Below are positions 48,624 through 56,827 of a stretch of DNA of 64,000 nt, piece by piece (position 1 is the first letter of the stretch; every line of letters begins with the position of its first letter). The DNA lies in contig NZ_CP006992.1 of the NCBI RefSeq assembly GCF_001542815.1, forward strand, positions 3,787,501 through 3,851,500, given 5' to 3'. Made by a program: the position numbers and the translations under genes. The DNA comes from Methylobacterium sp. AMS5. Its GTDB lineage: Bacteria > Pseudomonadota > Alphaproteobacteria > Rhizobiales > Beijerinckiaceae. Under the pieces are notes generated by a model. That model did no database searches and was not told the DNA's origin. It saw only the letters and a list, made by a program, of their open reading frames with translations.

Positions 48624-49100
48624 ATGTTGGACGAATACGGATTTTTCCGTGGCGCTGAACTGGACGAAGGCGCGTTGCCCGCTCTGTATCACTTCGTCTA
48701 CTGCAGCCGCGCCGCCGACGGCGTCGATGACGCGGAGGTCGGCCGTATTGTCGAGTCGGCCCAGCGCCACAATCTCGCGCGCGGCATCACCGGAGTTTTG
48801 GTTTTCGGCAGCGGCATCTTCTTCCAGTGGATTGAGGGGCCGGCCGCCGAGATGCAAAATCTTATCGCGAGCCTGCACGGTGATTCACGCCATCACGATA
48901 TCGTAGCGCTGAGCCAGAGCGAGGAAGAGCGGGAGCGTCTCTATCCGAACTGGGACATGGAGAAGGTCGAGGCCGAGGATATCCGCCTCGTACTACAGGA
49001 CGCCCTCGAGAGCACTGAAGACAAGGACAATATTGCGGCACTGACGCGGATTCTCCAGCAGCTCGACTCCGGCCCTCTCAATTCACTTGGGCGAGGATAG
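48624..49100 (+). CDS. BLUF-domain blue-light sensor (short)
   Basis: 158 residues. The BLUF core (residues about 19-115) has the flavin Tyr in LYHFVYCSR, Asn in RHNLARGITGVLVF, Gln in IFFQWIEGPA and the Trp/Met pair in YPNWDMEKVE, so the photocycle residues are present. No output domain follows, only about 50 helical residues. It signals by protein contact. The stop TAG lies inside the arm of a repeat hairpin. The PpaA-like gene is 454 bp downstream. Confidence 0.9.
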   Translation: MLDEYGFFRGAELDEGALPALYHFVYCSRAADGVDDAEVGRIVESAQRHNLARGITGVLVFGSGIFFQWIEGPAAEMQNLIASLHGDSRHHDIVALSQSEEERERLYPNWDMEKVEAEDIRLVLQDALESTEDKDNIAALTRILQQLDSGPLNSLGRG

Positions 49101-49307
49101 AGCATCGTCCTGGATATCGAATCCAAGGCGATGCTCTATCCTCTTGTTTTTGCATCATCCTTTTCCGAAATCCGGCAACCACCTTTCGGGATGATGCTTG
49201 AGAGCCGTATCCGACCCGATTGCATCAGGCCGGCGTCTCTCGGTCATTGTTTTGGCGCGCATTCCGACGAACCGGTGGCCACTTCGTCGGAATGCGCTCG
49301 AGCCGAA
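49096..49307. repeat. Dispersed repeats, family A followed by family B
   Basis: 49096-49140 is a hairpin with GATAGAGCATCGTCCTGGAT as left arm. The linker contains CTTGTTTTTGCATCATCC and the core CGGCAACCACCTTTCGGGAT. Family B follows: AGAGCCGTATCCGACCC and GACGAACCGGTGGCCACTTC to CGCTCGAG. The hairpin's first five bases are the end of the BLUF gene. Confidence 0.85.
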
Positions 49308-49554
49308 ACAGCACCTGGCAGCCTCCAGCCAACGGATTACTCACATCGTGCCCAAGATGATAATGAGTGCGAACGGAACGAAGAAAAATAATCCTATCTC
49401 TGGCCTGCCGTACGGAACAGTCACAATCCAAAACCAGAACTTTCCGTGAGCTCCTTTACATTCTTCCGGAGAGGCGCTCTGATGTGCTCAAGAGGTGCAC
49501 GGCATCGATCGACAAGCGCCCCCTGCAAAGGAAGAGAGTTCTGGGGAGCGGACC
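49101..49554. other. Interval between the first BLUF gene and the PpaA-like gene
   Basis: The first half is repeats. 49308-49554 holds the probable promoter and leader of the next gene, with AT-rich stretches (GAAAAATAATCC). I see no credible gene. Confidence 0.5.
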
Positions 49555-50469
49555 ATGTCAAACCTCGCTTCGTCCACCGCGGCGTGGACTGACCCGTCGG
49601 CACGTCAAGCCGGTTGGGCCTCAGAGGTTCGGCTTGCCTATGCAAGCAAACGCACGGCCGAGGAGAGCCGCCAGCGCGCGCTCGCTCTCAGCCGCCTTGT
49701 CGAAACAGACATCATCCCTCGTTTGAAGCTGCTTCACCCGCAGCTTGCGCCCGCGGCGAGCGTTCCGCTTGCCAAACCTGATGCGCAGCAGGTCGAAGCC
49801 TTCACGCAGCTCCTCCTCGATTCGAACCTCTCTGCGGCATCGGACGCCGTCAGAAATCATTTAGCCAAAGGCTACTCTACCGAGAGTATGTTCCTTGAAC
49901 TTCTAGCGCCTGCCGCTGCTTTGCTCGGACGCTTATGGGACGAAGATCTCTGCGATTTCATTGAGGTGACTGTGGGCGTCGCTCGCCTTCAGCTCCTCCT
50001 CTCGCAATACAGACCTGAACCAAGGGTTTCATTCCACGACGAACACCGCTCTGCCCTTTTGATGGGAGCGCCCGGCGAGCAGCATACGTTTGGCGTCGCC
50101 CTCGTCGAACAGTTCCTGCAAGTCGCTGGATGGCAGGTCGTGAGCGGCTTGGCGTCCAGCCCTAGCGAGATCTCAAACCTCGTGAGTTCCACGTGGTTCG
50201 ATGTCGTCGGACTAACACTCAGCTGCGAGACGCGCCTCGATCGGCTGACGGCCTCGATCCAGTCGATCCGTGAGGTCTCACGGAACCGTTCTGTCGGCAT
50301 TATGGTGGGCGGCCCCGTCTTCCTCGACAAACCCGAACTCGTCGAGCGTGTCGGAGCGGACGCATCGGCTGTCGATGCGCCGACGGCTGTCCTGCTGGCT
50401 CAGAGACTTCTCGACATCAATCTCGAAAGCAGGCTCCAGCCTGATACCAAGGCCACATCCTACGCGTGA
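49555..50469 (+). CDS. PpaA/AerR-like cobalamin-binding antirepressor
   Basis: 304 residues from ATG 49555 (GGGGAGCGGACC upstream). The N-terminal third is helical. RLWDEDLCDFIEVTVGVARL is the conserved pre-domain helix of PpaA/AppA proteins. The B12-binding fold follows with GAPGEQHTFGVALVEQFLQV, where H177 is the expected cobalamin or haem ligand (E-x-H-x-x-G), then IMVGGPVFLDKPELVERVGA. In purple bacteria such proteins counteract PpsR/CrtJ, the photosynthesis-gene repressor. PpsR is not in this window. The gene sits between two BLUF genes. Confidence 0.85.
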   Translation: MSNLASSTAAWTDPSARQAGWASEVRLAYASKRTAEESRQRALALSRLVETDIIPRLKLLHPQLAPAASVPLAKPDAQQVEAFTQLLLDSNLSAASDAVRNHLAKGYSTESMFLELLAPAAALLGRLWDEDLCDFIEVTVGVARLQLLLSQYRPEPRVSFHDEHRSALLMGAPGEQHTFGVALVEQFLQVAGWQVVSGLASSPSEISNLVSSTWFDVVGLTLSCETRLDRLTASIQSIREVSRNRSVGIMVGGPVFLDKPELVERVGADASAVDAPTAVLLAQRLLDINLESRLQPDTKATSYA

Positions 50470-50485
50470 GTCCAAGATTTCAGAC

Positions 50486-50580
50486 CTAGAGCCGTATCCG
50501 ACCTGATTTCATCAGGCCGGCGCCTCTAGAGCATCGTCCCGAATGGTGGTTGCCGGTTCGTCGGAAAGCGCTCTAACTCG
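50486..50580. repeat. Dispersed repeat, hybrid of families B and A
   Basis: AGAGCCGTATCCGACCTGAT, then GCATCGTCCCGAATGGTGG and the end GTCGGAAAGCGCTCTAA. It lies between the PpaA-like gene and the second BLUF gene. Confidence 0.75.
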
Positions 50581-50596
50581 ATGTGAGGCTGATGCA

Positions 50597-51019
50597 ATGA
50601 ATCTCGTGCAGCTCATCTATGCGTCCCGTCCCTTCGGGTTTGATCAATCTGCCCTGGATAACATCCTCACTCAATCGCAACGCTGCAATACACGAGACGG
50701 ACTGACAGGCGCTCTGATTTGTCGTGGAGACATCTACCTGCAACTTCTGGAAGGCAAGGCAGACGTTATCGATGCGACGTATGCGCGGATCGTCAGAGAT
50801 GACCGTCATCTTGAGATCCATCGCTTATCCTATGCAGCTGCAACCGAGCGTCTTTTTCCGGCCTGGGCCATGCGTAGCGATCCCGCACGCTCTTGGATGT
50901 GGTCCCAGACTGAAGTCGCCAATGGGGCAGCAACTCAGGCATCCCCGGAACACGTGCTTGGGATTTTTCAACGGCTGGCGGCCGAGCCGGATGAACAACC
51001 TCAGCTCACAATCATGTAA
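50597..51019 (+). CDS. BLUF-domain blue-light sensor (second copy)
   Basis: 140 residues. The flavin site has LVQLIYASRPFGFDQ (Tyr), QRCNTRDGLTGALICRG (Asn), DIYLQLLEGKADVIDATYAR (Gln) and LFPAWAMRSDPAR (Trp, Met). A short C-terminal tail follows. It is clearly related to, but well diverged from, the first BLUF protein. The lack of an effector domain and the flanking PpaA-like gene suggest that the two parts of AppA (BLUF and B12-binding) are here separate proteins. Confidence 0.92.
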   Translation: MNLVQLIYASRPFGFDQSALDNILTQSQRCNTRDGLTGALICRGDIYLQLLEGKADVIDATYARIVRDDRHLEIHRLSYAAATERLFPAWAMRSDPARSWMWSQTEVANGAATQASPEHVLGIFQRLAAEPDEQPQLTIM

Positions 51020-51468
51020 TTTGCGATCGGACGGCTTGTATCAATAATCTTGCTTTCGCGCTTTTGAATTAACATGAAATTGTACAATTTTCATCTCAAT
51101 ATCAAGAGCGAATGCGCCAATAATACCCAATGACACTGCGGATCGCTACAGTATCGTCCTGGATATAGGATTCAGGACGATACTCTATCCTCTTGTTTTT
51201 GCATCATCCTTTTCCGAAATCCGGTAATCACCTCTTGGAATGAGGCTCTTGATGTCTGCTTACGGGCAGCTTTCGACGATTTCGGATGACGGGCCTCGGT
51301 CGGATGCGGAACGTCCGCGTCGCGCCGGAAGGCCAAAGTCCAGTTGCCGCCCTTTTCGGGCTCTCGGGGTGTCCGCTTCTCGGCGACACCGCCTCAGCCT
51401 TCGTACAGAACCGGTTTGTGTCATTGACGACCTTTGACGGTACCGCTCAAGCGTGACAGACCGTTGGT
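51020..51468. other. Interval between the second BLUF gene and the ParD-like remnant
   Basis: It includes an AT-rich segment (51050-51125) after the BLUF stop and the repeat. 51246-51468 shows no supported frame. Confidence 0.45.
51149..51245. repeat. Dispersed repeat, family A, degenerate
   Basis: GTATCGTCCTGGATATAGGA and its partly complementary arm, then CTTGTTTTTGCATCATCC and CCGGTAATCACCTCTTGG. More diverged than other copies. Confidence 0.75.
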
Positions 51469-51672
51469 ATGTCGAACACGCCGACCCGCAACGTCTCCCC
51501 CACGGCCGAATTGATCGCCGACATCCACGTTGAAGTTACTTCGGATTACGACTCGAACGCGAGTGAGGTGGTGCGAGCCGGGCTCCGCCTTCGGATCGCG
51601 CGTGACCACACGCGTTCGACGGGTTGCAAGCGAACCCGCGCGGATGATCGTTCAGGTCACCGAGCCGCATGA
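51469..51672 (+). pseudogene. ParD/CopG-type antitoxin remnant
   Basis: The first 45 residues, MSNTPTRNVSPTAELIADIH, then NASEVVRAGLRLRIARDHT, match the ribbon-helix-helix motif of ParD antitoxins (PTRNVxLT...NASEVVRAGLRLLEERE). The usual C-terminal toxin-binding part is replaced by an unrelated frame, and no ParE follows, so this is probably a relict of a type II toxin-antitoxin pair. A functional truncated protein is less likely. Confidence 0.5.
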
Positions 51673-53717
51673 CCGCCTCGAGATCAGCCCCGACATTTCC
51701 ACGGGGTTTCCTCAACGACGTCGTCGCGGTCGAAAGCATCGCGGCCGTGCCCACCATCCTCGATGTGGTCTGTCGCACCACGGGCATGGGCTTCGCCGCC
51801 GTCGCACGTGTCACCGAGGACCACTGGGTCGCCGGCGCCGTCAAGGACGACATCGCCTTCGGCCTCAAGCCCGGTGGCGAGCTGGATCTTGAGACGACCA
51901 TCTGCCACGAGATCCGGCAGAGCGGGGTCCCGGTCATCATCGACCACGTCGCCCATGACCCGGCCTTCTGCGAACATCACACACCCGCCAAGTACGGCTT
52001 CCAGAGCTACATCTCGATGCCCATCGTGCTGCCGGACGGCACGTTCTTCGGCACCCTCTGCGCCATCGATCCGAAGCCCGCCAAGCTCAACACGCCCGCG
52101 GTCGTGGGCATGTTCAAGATGTTCGCCGACCTGATCGGCTTCCACCTCGATGCCAACCAACGCCTTGCATCGCGCACGGCCGAGCGCGACCTCTACGAGA
52201 ACATCGTTCAGTCCTACGCAGAGCCGATCTGCGTCTTCGATCAAGCGTACCGGCTGATCGCCTTCAACAAGGCCCACAACGACGAGTTCTTCCGGGTCAA
52301 CGGCTTCTACACGAAGATCGGCGACGTCTTTCCCGATCTGTTCATTCCGGAGCAGGCCGCCGCGATGCGCGCGAATATGGGCCGCGCGCTGGCGGGCGAG
52401 GCGTACACGGTCGAAGCCGTCTTCGGCCGGGCCGAGTTCGGCCAGCCCTGCTGGGAGATCACCTACACACCCCTACGCGACGCGGCCGGAACGATCGTCG
52501 GCGCCTTCCACCAAGCGCACGACATCAGCGCGCGCCTCAGGGCCGAGGCTGAGCTTCGGGATGCGCAGGACGTGCTGCGGCAGTCGCAGAAGCTGGAGGT
52601 GATCGGCCAGCTCACCGGCGGCGTGGCGCACGATTTCAACAACCTTCTGACAGTCATCAAGTCGTCGACCGACCTCCTCAAGCGGCCGGATCTCGCCGAG
52701 GAAAGGCGCACCCGCTACATCGAGGCGATCTCCACCACGGTGGATCGCGCCGCGAAGCTGACCGGCCAGCTTCTCGCCTTCGCACGGCGGCAGACACTCA
52801 AACCCAAGGTGTTCGCAGCCTGCGGCAGCGTGCGCTCGCTCTCCGAAATGCTGGGTACGCTCACCGATTCTCGCATCACGGTCGTGACCGAGTTGCCGGA
52901 GAACGCCTGCTTCGTGAATGCTGACCCGAGCCAGTTCGACACGGCGCTGGTGAACATGGCGGTGAACGCGCGCGACGCGATGGCGGGTGAGGGGCAGCTC
53001 GCCATTCGCGTGGAGGCCGTCGAGCGGATGCCACCCGTGCGCGCGCACCCCGCGGTACAGGGGCCCTTCGTGGCGGTGTCGATCAGCGACACGGGCAGCG
53101 GCATCGCCAAGGACGTGGTCGAACGGATCTTCGAGCCGTTCTTCACCACCAAAGCGGTCGGGCAAGGCACCGGCCTCGGGCTCAGCCAAGTCTTCGGCTT
53201 TGCCAAGCAGTCACATGGCGAGGTCGTGGTGGACAGCGAGGTCGGACGGGGCACGACCTTCACGCTCTACCTTCCCCGCGTGCCCGGCGAGATCCAGGCG
53301 CCGGAGCCGAGCGAGCCGACGCCCGTGCCGAGCGGTCGCGGCACCTCCGTGCTCGTGGTCGAGGACAACGTCGAGGTCGGCACCTTCGCCACGCAGACCC
53401 TGGCGGAACTCGGCTTCGGCACGGTCTGGGCGGCGAATGCCGCGGAAGCCCTGGCGGAGTTGGCCAAGGACGCGGATCGCTTCGACGTGGTGTTCACGGA
53501 CGTGATGATGCCCGGCATGAACGGCGTCGATCTCGCCCGCGCGATCCAGCGGCTTCACCCCGACCTGCCCGTCGTCCTGACCTCCGGCTACAGCCACGTT
53601 CTGGCCCAGACCGGCACCAACGGGTTCGAGCTTCTGCAGAAGCCCTACTCGGTCGAACAGCTCTCGCGCACCTTGCAGGCGGTTGCCAAACCTGCCCGCC
53701 CGCAAGCGCATCGGTGA
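51669..53717 (+). CDS. Hybrid sensor histidine kinase (GAF-PAS-HisKA-HATPase-REC)
   Basis: 682 residues, no membrane span. GAF is at about 20-160 (CRTTGMGFAAVARVTEDHWV, FGTLCAIDPKPAKLNTP), PAS about 175-295, HisKA with H321 in GVAHDFNNLL, HATPase with NMAVNARDAM and GTGLGLSQVFGFAKQSHGEV, and a C-terminal receiver with D611 in FTDVMMPGMNGVDLA. The GAF lacks the obvious Cys of phytochromes, and the PAS has no LOV Cys motif, so light sensing is not shown. It follows the BLUF cluster. The output partner is unknown. Confidence 0.9.
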   Translation: MTASRSAPTFPRGFLNDVVAVESIAAVPTILDVVCRTTGMGFAAVARVTEDHWVAGAVKDDIAFGLKPGGELDLETTICHEIRQSGVPVIIDHVAHDPAFCEHHTPAKYGFQSYISMPIVLPDGTFFGTLCAIDPKPAKLNTPAVVGMFKMFADLIGFHLDANQRLASRTAERDLYENIVQSYAEPICVFDQAYRLIAFNKAHNDEFFRVNGFYTKIGDVFPDLFIPEQAAAMRANMGRALAGEAYTVEAVFGRAEFGQPCWEITYTPLRDAAGTIVGAFHQAHDISARLRAEAELRDAQDVLRQSQKLEVIGQLTGGVAHDFNNLLTVIKSSTDLLKRPDLAEERRTRYIEAISTTVDRAAKLTGQLLAFARRQTLKPKVFAACGSVRSLSEMLGTLTDSRITVVTELPENACFVNADPSQFDTALVNMAVNARDAMAGEGQLAIRVEAVERMPPVRAHPAVQGPFVAVSISDTGSGIAKDVVERIFEPFFTTKAVGQGTGLGLSQVFGFAKQSHGEVVVDSEVGRGTTFTLYLPRVPGEIQAPEPSEPTPVPSGRGTSVLVVEDNVEVGTFATQTLAELGFGTVWAANAAEALAELAKDADRFDVVFTDVMMPGMNGVDLARAIQRLHPDLPVVLTSGYSHVLAQTGTNGFELLQKPYSVEQLSRTLQAVAKPARPQAHR

Positions 53718-53902
53718 CGGGGAGTGCCGGGCAAGACGCTGCGGCTCAATACTCGGCTTTCCGCCTAACCCGGTCCCTCGACGGCTCAACGACGCTGACG
53801 CGACGACAAGCGGCCACCAAGGAGCAGCAGGAGTGAGCCTGCTCCGGCAAGGATGGGCGCGAGGACGGGCGCCATCTGCATCACCGGGACGTAGAGCCAG
53901 CC

Positions 53903-54088
53903 TTAGGCGAGGATGGGCTCCTCCCTGTCGAGCCCGATCTGCTCCGAGACGGGTCGGCCATGGGCCTCCGGGCGCTTGAGCACGAGAGCGGCGGTCGGCT
54001 CGTCCGAGAGGTCGATCACCCCGGTGAAGAGGCGGGCCCCTCCCGCGAGGAGGGACAGGACGAGCAGCCCCCAGGCAAGCCTGCGCAT
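53903..54088 (-). CDS. Small membrane protein, 61 residues
   Basis: A single N-terminal span MRRLAWGLLVLSLLAGGARL is followed by a polar tail TGVIDLSDEPTAALVLKRPE. GGGAGGTGCG precedes the ATG. It lies 47 bp downstream of the SDR gene on the same strand. No family is recognised. Confidence 0.55.
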   Translation of the reverse strand: MRRLAWGLLVLSLLAGGARLFTGVIDLSDEPTAALVLKRPEAHGRPVSEQIGLDREEPILA

Positions 54089-54135
54089 CGCACCTCCCGC
54101 GGCCGAGACGAGTGGGCGCAAGTCCGAAGCCTCGC

Positions 54136-55056
54136 TCACAGCGAGAACCGCACACCCGTGAGCGTCTCCGAGACCGCCCAGAGCCGCCCCGCCGCCGCGC
54201 GGTCGAGGGCTTGGGCGGCGATCGCGGCGGGCTTTGGATGGCCGCGGGCCTCCCAGACGCCGTCCGGTCCGTAATAGCCGCCGCGCTCCGCCTCCGGCGC
54301 GGTGGCCGCGTAGAGGATCGGCAGGGCGCCTTGCGCCGCCGACTGGCCGATCAACGAGAAGATCACCCGTCCCGCTCGCTGCTGGAACGCGCCGGCCCGG
54401 TCGCCCCGCCGGAACACCTCGGTGCGGGCGAGCCCCGGATGCGCCGCGAGCGAGGCGATGCCCGATCCCGCCGCCTTCAGCCGCCGGTCGAGTTCGAGGG
54501 CGAACATCAGCAGCGCGAGCTTGCTCTGCCGGTAGGCGCGCTGTGCCCCGTAGGTCTCGCGCCAGTGCAGGTCGTCGAACCGGATGCGTCCGCTGCGATG
54601 GGCGAGGCTCGCCACCGAGACCACCCGCGCCAAGGGGCTCAGGGCCGGCCGCAGCAGCCCGGTCAGCGCGAAATGCCCGAGATGGTTCGTGGCGAGTTGC
54701 CGCTCGAAGCCGTCGACGCTCTCCTCGCGCCGGGGCACCGCGGCGATGCCGGCATTGAGCACGAGCCGGTCGATCGCCCACTCCGCCGGCCATTCCGCCG
54801 CGAAGGCGCGCACGGAGGCGAGCGAGGCGGTGTCGATCCGGCGCAGCGACAGCGCGGCGCCGGGATGCGCCCGCCGGATCGCCGCCGCGGCGCGCTCCCC
54901 CTTCTCGAGATCGCGCACCGCCAGGACCACCGCAGCCCCCGCCCCGGCCAGCGCCCGCGCCGTCTCGAACCCGAGCCCGGCGCTCGCTCCCGTCACCACG
55001 GCGCAGCGACCGGCCTGCGAGGGGATGTCGGCAACGGTCCAGGGATGTCTCGCCAT
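54136..55056 (-). CDS. Short-chain dehydrogenase/reductase (retinol-dehydrogenase-like)
   Basis: 306 residues. AVVTGASAGLGFETARALAG binds the nicotinamide cofactor, LVLNAGIAAVPRREESVDGF carries NAG, the catalytic pair is in AQRAYRQSKLALLMFALELD and Ser in VVSVASLAHRSGRI. Resembles the RDH/WWOX-type SDR group. Substrate unknown. Divergent from the fasciclin gene. Confidence 0.9.
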   Translation of the reverse strand: MARHPWTVADIPSQAGRCAVVTGASAGLGFETARALAGAGAAVVLAVRDLEKGERAAAAIRRAHPGAALSLRRIDTASLASVRAFAAEWPAEWAIDRLVLNAGIAAVPRREESVDGFERQLATNHLGHFALTGLLRPALSPLARVVSVASLAHRSGRIRFDDLHWRETYGAQRAYRQSKLALLMFALELDRRLKAAGSGIASLAAHPGLARTEVFRRGDRAGAFQQRAGRVIFSLIGQSAAQGALPILYAATAPEAERGGYYGPDGVWEARGHPKPAAIAAQALDRAAAGRLWAVSETLTGVRFSL

Positions 55057-55178
55057 CGGGCGGCGGTCCTCACGCTTCGAATCGAAAAAAGCCGGGCACG
55101 CGAAACCGATTGCGCGCGGGCTCCGTAATGGGCGGTGTGATCCCCGAACGAAGACGGGGCACGGGCACAGGAGAAACC

Positions 55179-55751
55179 ATGTTCCGTATCCGCAATTCGG
55201 TTATCAAATCGCTGACCCTGGGCGCTGCGCTCGCCCTCGGCCTCGCCGCCGCGCCGACGGCGGCGCTCGCCAAAAATCCGATGGTCGGCGGCGCGCCGAT
55301 GTACGCTTCGAAGACCATCGTCGAGAACGCGGTGAACTCGAAGGACCACACCACGCTGGTGGCGGCGGTGAAGGCGGCGGGTCTCGTCGACACGCTCTCC
55401 GGCCCCGGCCCCTTCACCGTCTTCGCGCCGACCGACGCCGCCTTCGCCAAGCTGCCGCCGGGCACGGTCGAGACCCTGGTACAGCCGCAGAACAAGGCGA
55501 CGCTGACGGGGATCCTGACCTACCACGTCGTGCCGGGCACCTACACGGCCAAGGATCTGATGGCCCTGGCCAAGCGGGGCGGCGGGGAAGCCAGCCTGAA
55601 GACCGTCCAGGGCGAGCCGCTCACGGTGCAGGCCCGGGGCAAGAAGGTGTTCGTGACGGACGCCAAGGGCAACACCGCCACCGTCACCATCGCCAACGTG
55701 ATGCAGTCGAACGGCGTGATCCACGTCATCAACGGCGTGCTTCAGCCCTGA
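55179..55751 (+). CDS. Secreted fasciclin (FAS1) domain protein
   Basis: 190 residues. The signal peptide ends at TAALA. One FAS1 domain has the H1 motif GPFTVFAPTDAAFAKLPPGT, LTYHVVPGTYTAKDL and the H2 motif GVIHVINGVLQP. Such proteins mediate adhesion or matrix interactions in alphaproteobacteria. AGGAGAAACC precedes the ATG. Terminator at 55772. Confidence 0.92.
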   Translation: MFRIRNSVIKSLTLGAALALGLAAAPTAALAKNPMVGGAPMYASKTIVENAVNSKDHTTLVAAVKAAGLVDTLSGPGPFTVFAPTDAAFAKLPPGTVETLVQPQNKATLTGILTYHVVPGTYTAKDLMALAKRGGGEASLKTVQGEPLTVQARGKKVFVTDAKGNTATVTIANVMQSNGVIHVINGVLQP

Positions 55752-55771
55752 TCCACCGCTGAGATGCGCGA

Positions 55772-55803
55772 AGCCTCGGCCCGTCTGGGCCGGGGCTTTT
55801 TCG
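55772..55803 (+). terminator. Rho-independent terminator after the fasciclin gene
   Basis: GCCTCGGCCC-GTCT-GGGCCGGGGC with TTTTTC following, starting 21 bp after the stop. Good stem and U tract. Confidence 0.88.
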
Positions 55804-55867
55804 TTCGGCCCCGATCTCACGGGCTCGACCGGCCGGCCTCCTGATCCCACGCAAAATACCACTTCCG

Positions 55868-55891
55868 GAAACGATGGGTTTCCATCGTTTC
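55868..55891. promoter_or_regulatory. Perfect inverted repeat upstream of the haloperoxidase-type hydrolase
   Basis: GAAACGATGG-GTTT-CCATCGTTTC: 10-bp arms, 4-nt loop, 100 bp upstream of the start at 55991. It is either an operator or an attenuator-like hairpin. No regulator gene adjoins. Confidence 0.45.
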
Positions 55892-55990
55892 ACATTCCCA
55901 AATCCGCGCTCCGGGATCATCCTCGCATCGTCAAGCCACACCCGGAGCCGAAGGCCGCTTCGGACCACCGCACCGTGAGGAGAGGCGAGC

Positions 55991-56827
55991 ATGGCGACGA
56001 TCACCACCGGGGACGGCACCGAGATCTTCTACAAGGATTGGGGGCCCAAGGACGCGCAGCCGATCATGTTCCATCACGGCTGGCCGCTCTCGTCCGACGA
56101 CTGGGACGCGCAGATGCTGTTCTTTGCGCACCAAGGCTTTCGCGTCGTGGCGCATGACCGGCGCGGCCATGGCCGCTCGGCGCAGGTCTCCGAGGGCCAC
56201 GACATGGACCATTACGCCGCCGACGCCGCGGCGGTCGCCGAGCATCTCGATCTCGGGAACGCCGTCCATGTCGGCCATTCCACCGGCGGCGGCGAGGCCG
56301 CGCGCTACGTCGCCCGGCACGGCGAGCCGCAGGGCCGCGTCGCCAAGGCGGTGCTGGTGAGCGCCGTACCGCCGCTGATGCTGAAGACCGAGGCCAACCC
56401 GGAGGGCCTGCCGATCGAGGTCTTCGACGGGTTCCGCAAGGCGCTGGCCGACAACCGCGCCCAGTTCTTCCTCGATGTCGCCGCCGGCCCGTTCTACGGC
56501 TTCAACCGCGACGGCGCGGCGGTCCGAGAGGGCGTGATCCGCAACTGGTGGCGTCAGGGCATGATGGGCTCGGCCAAGGCGCATTACGAGGGCATCAAGG
56601 CGTTCTCGGAAACCGACCAGACCGAGGACCTGCGGGCGATCTCGGTGCCGACGCTGGTGCTCCACGGCGAGGACGACCAGATCGTGCCGATCGTCGCGGC
56701 GGCGCGCAAATCGATCACGCTCCTGCGCAACGGTACGCTGAAGACCTATCCGGGCCTTCCGCACGGCATGCTCACGGTCAACGCGGAGCAACTCAACGCC
56801 GACATCCTCGCCTTCATCCACGGCTGA
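55991..56827 (+). CDS. Alpha/beta hydrolase, non-haem haloperoxidase type
   Basis: 278 residues. Oxyanion region [12 protein letters not shown], nucleophile elbow [14 protein letters not shown] with catalytic Ser, Asp in HGEDDQIVP and His in GLPHGML complete the triad. It is a perhydrolase/esterase in practice, usually acting on small esters or peracids. The start follows GAGGAGAGGCGAGC. Probably monocistronic. Confidence 0.92.
   Translation: MATITTGDGTEIFYKDWGPKDAQPIMFHHGWPLSSDDWDAQMLFFAHQGFRVVAHDRRGHGRSAQVSEGHDMDHYAADAAAVAEHLDLGNAVHVGHSTGGGEAARYVARHGEPQGRVAKAVLVSAVPPLMLKTEANPEGLPIEVFDGFRKALADNRAQFFLDVAAGPFYGFNRDGAAVREGVIRNWWRQGMMGSAKAHYEGIKAFSETDQTEDLRAISVPTLVLHGEDDQIVPIVAAARKSITLLRNGTLKTYPGLPHGMLTVNAEQLNADILAFIHG

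Noticed and set aside
53791..53877. Short minus frame MQMAPVLAPILAGAGS
   Set aside because: Hydrophobic peptide of about 30 residues with no ribosome site; left out for lack of evidence.
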